Positions 11,849-12,768 of a DNA stretch of 12,768 nt are shown here, piece by piece (positions within the stretch are counted from its first letter, which is position 1; the number at the start of each line of letters is the position of its first letter). Origin of the DNA: Pseudomonadota bacterium (GTDB lineage Bacteria > Pseudomonadota > Gammaproteobacteria > Burkholderiales > Thiobacillaceae); assembly GCA_021791235.1 (NCBI GenBank), contig JAJYXA010000446.1:1-12768 (forward strand). The letters run 5' to 3'. Both the position numbers and the translations under genes were made by a program. Below the pieces are notes generated by a model, which was given only the letters and a program-made list of their open reading frames with translations, ran no database searches and had not been told where the DNA came from.

Positions 11849-12768
11849 ATGGATTCGTCTGCTCGGCGCATTGCCCGTACTTTGGGGCGCGCTGGCACAC
11901 TTTCCAGTGGTTCACGCCGAAGAATTTCTCGACCCCGAAGTCGCCTTCAAGTTTTCGGCGCGCGCGCTCGACGCCAACACGCTGGAGGCGCGCTGGCAGA
12001 TTGCCGACGGCTATTACATGTACCGCGACAAGTTCAGGTTCGAGGTGGTTGGCGCCACGCTCGGCACGCCGCGGCTGCCGGCCGGCAAGGTGAAGGACGA
12101 CGAATTTTTCGGCAGGGTCGAAACCTACCGCAAGGACGTGCGCATCGCGCTGCCGATCCAGCGCACCGCAGGCGCGACGTCGGTCACGCTGAAAACCGTT
12201 TCGCAGGGCTGCGCCGACGCCGGGCTGTGCTACACCCCGCAGGAAACGAGCGTGTCGATCAAGCTGCCGGAGGAGGTGGCTGCCGCCGTGGCCGCGCCCG
12301 CAGCCGCTGCGCCCGTTTCATCCGCATCCGCACTGGATGGCCTGCGCAGCCTGGCCGGCGATGCCGGCATGCCGAAGCTGCTGCCGCCGGACGAGGCCTT
12401 CCTCGTCACTGCCGCCATGCCGGATGCGCAGACGGTCAAGTTCGATTACACGCTGACGCCCGACACCTATCTGTATCGCGACAAGCTCGCCTATGTCGTC
12501 AAGTCGCCCGCCGACGTCAAGGTGGCGCGCGTCGACACGCCGGCGGGCGACGTCAAGGAGGATCCGACCTTCGGTCGCACCGAGGTGTACCACCAGAATA
12601 TTGCCGCCGGCGTGACCCTGTCGCGCGCGCTTGCCGCCGGCGAACGGCTGGTGCTGGAAGCGACCTGGCAGGGCTGCAACGAGGCGGTCGGCGTCTGCTA
12701 TCCGCCGATCAAGCGCGAGTTTTCCCTGGTTTCGGGTGGAGGCGAGGTGGCGGCGACAGTGGCTGCGG
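11835..12768 (+). CDS. dsbD: Thiol:disulfide interchange protein DsbD, partial, with two N-terminal redox domains
   Basis: DsbD carries electrons from cytoplasmic thioredoxin across the inner membrane to periplasmic DsbC, DsbG and c-type cytochrome assembly proteins. The right edge cuts the gene after 311 codons, before the transmembrane part. A signal peptide (to about residue 28, VHA/EE) is followed by an nDsbD domain with GYYMYRDKF (59-67), FFGRVETY (91-98) and QGCADAGLC (124-132, Cys126/Cys132). After an Ala/Pro-rich linker (148-166) a second nDsbD-like domain follows, with DTYLYRDKL (210-218), FGRTEVY (246-252) and QGCNEAVGVC (279-288, Cys281/Cys288). GGAG at 11821-11824 favours the first ATG at 11835; a second ATG follows directly. 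It overlaps cutA by 14 bases, so the two are coupled. Known DsbD proteins usually have one such domain. Confidence 0.93.
   Translation, partial: MMKNKWIRLLGALPVLWGALAHFPVVHAEEFLDPEVAFKFSARALDANTLEARWQIADGYYMYRDKFRFEVVGATLGTPRLPAGKVKDDEFFGRVETYRKDVRIALPIQRTAGATSVTLKTVSQGCADAGLCYTPQETSVSIKLPEEVAAAVAAPAAAAPVSSASALDGLRSLAGDAGMPKLLPPDEAFLVTAAMPDAQTVKFDYTLTPDTYLYRDKLAYVVKSPADVKVARVDTPAGDVKEDPTFGRTEVYHQNIAAGVTLSRALAAGERLVLEATWQGCNEAVGVCYPPIKREFSLVSGGGEVAATVAA

Overview
The window is a stretch of high-GC chromosome from a betaproteobacterium. The heme block (hemC, hemD, hemX, hemY), the cutA-dsbD pair, fxsA and a ferredoxin-type reductase of the kind usually labelled CDP-6-deoxy-glucoseen reductase all point that way. 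An exported DUF302 protein, a family frequent in sulfur oxidisers, hints at a Thiobacillus-like host; that last step is inference. Coding density is very high, no gap between genes exceeds about 115 bases, and I see no tRNA, rRNA, CRISPR array, phage or insertion sequence.

Layout. Bases 1-4430 are read leftward: a thioredoxin-fold exported protein, a NarL/LuxR-type response regulator (TTG start), a hybrid histidine kinase (GTG start), then the start of mpl (murein tripeptide recycling), which runs off the left edge. A large inverted repeat built of G-rich heptamers separates the kinase from mpl. Bases 4479-8363 are a tightly overlapping rightward operon, hemC-hemD-hemX-hemY, that makes uroporphyrinogen III and carries two membrane-anchored accessory proteins. 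It is followed by a DUF302 gene with its own strong ribosome-binding site and an AT-rich palindrome in front of it.

From 9033 on the orientation alternates: a 2Fe-2S/FAD reductase (leftward), a YeeZ-like SDR protein (rightward), fxsA (leftward), then cutA and dsbD (rightward, dsbD running off the right edge). The reductase and SDR genes diverge from a 95-base promoter region. The SDR and fxsA genes converge with no gap, and fxsA and cutA diverge with their start codons only 3 bases apart.

Most genes are ordinary housekeeping genes. What stands out is structure at gene ends and in the repeats: a perfect 17-base inverted repeat formed by the 3' ends of two converging genes, stop codons sitting in hairpin loops, a dispersed-type palindrome inserted in frame in fxsA, the heptamer inverted repeat ahead of mpl, and a DsbD whose N-terminal redox domain is present twice. 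I found no convincing evidence of a wholly new multi-gene system.
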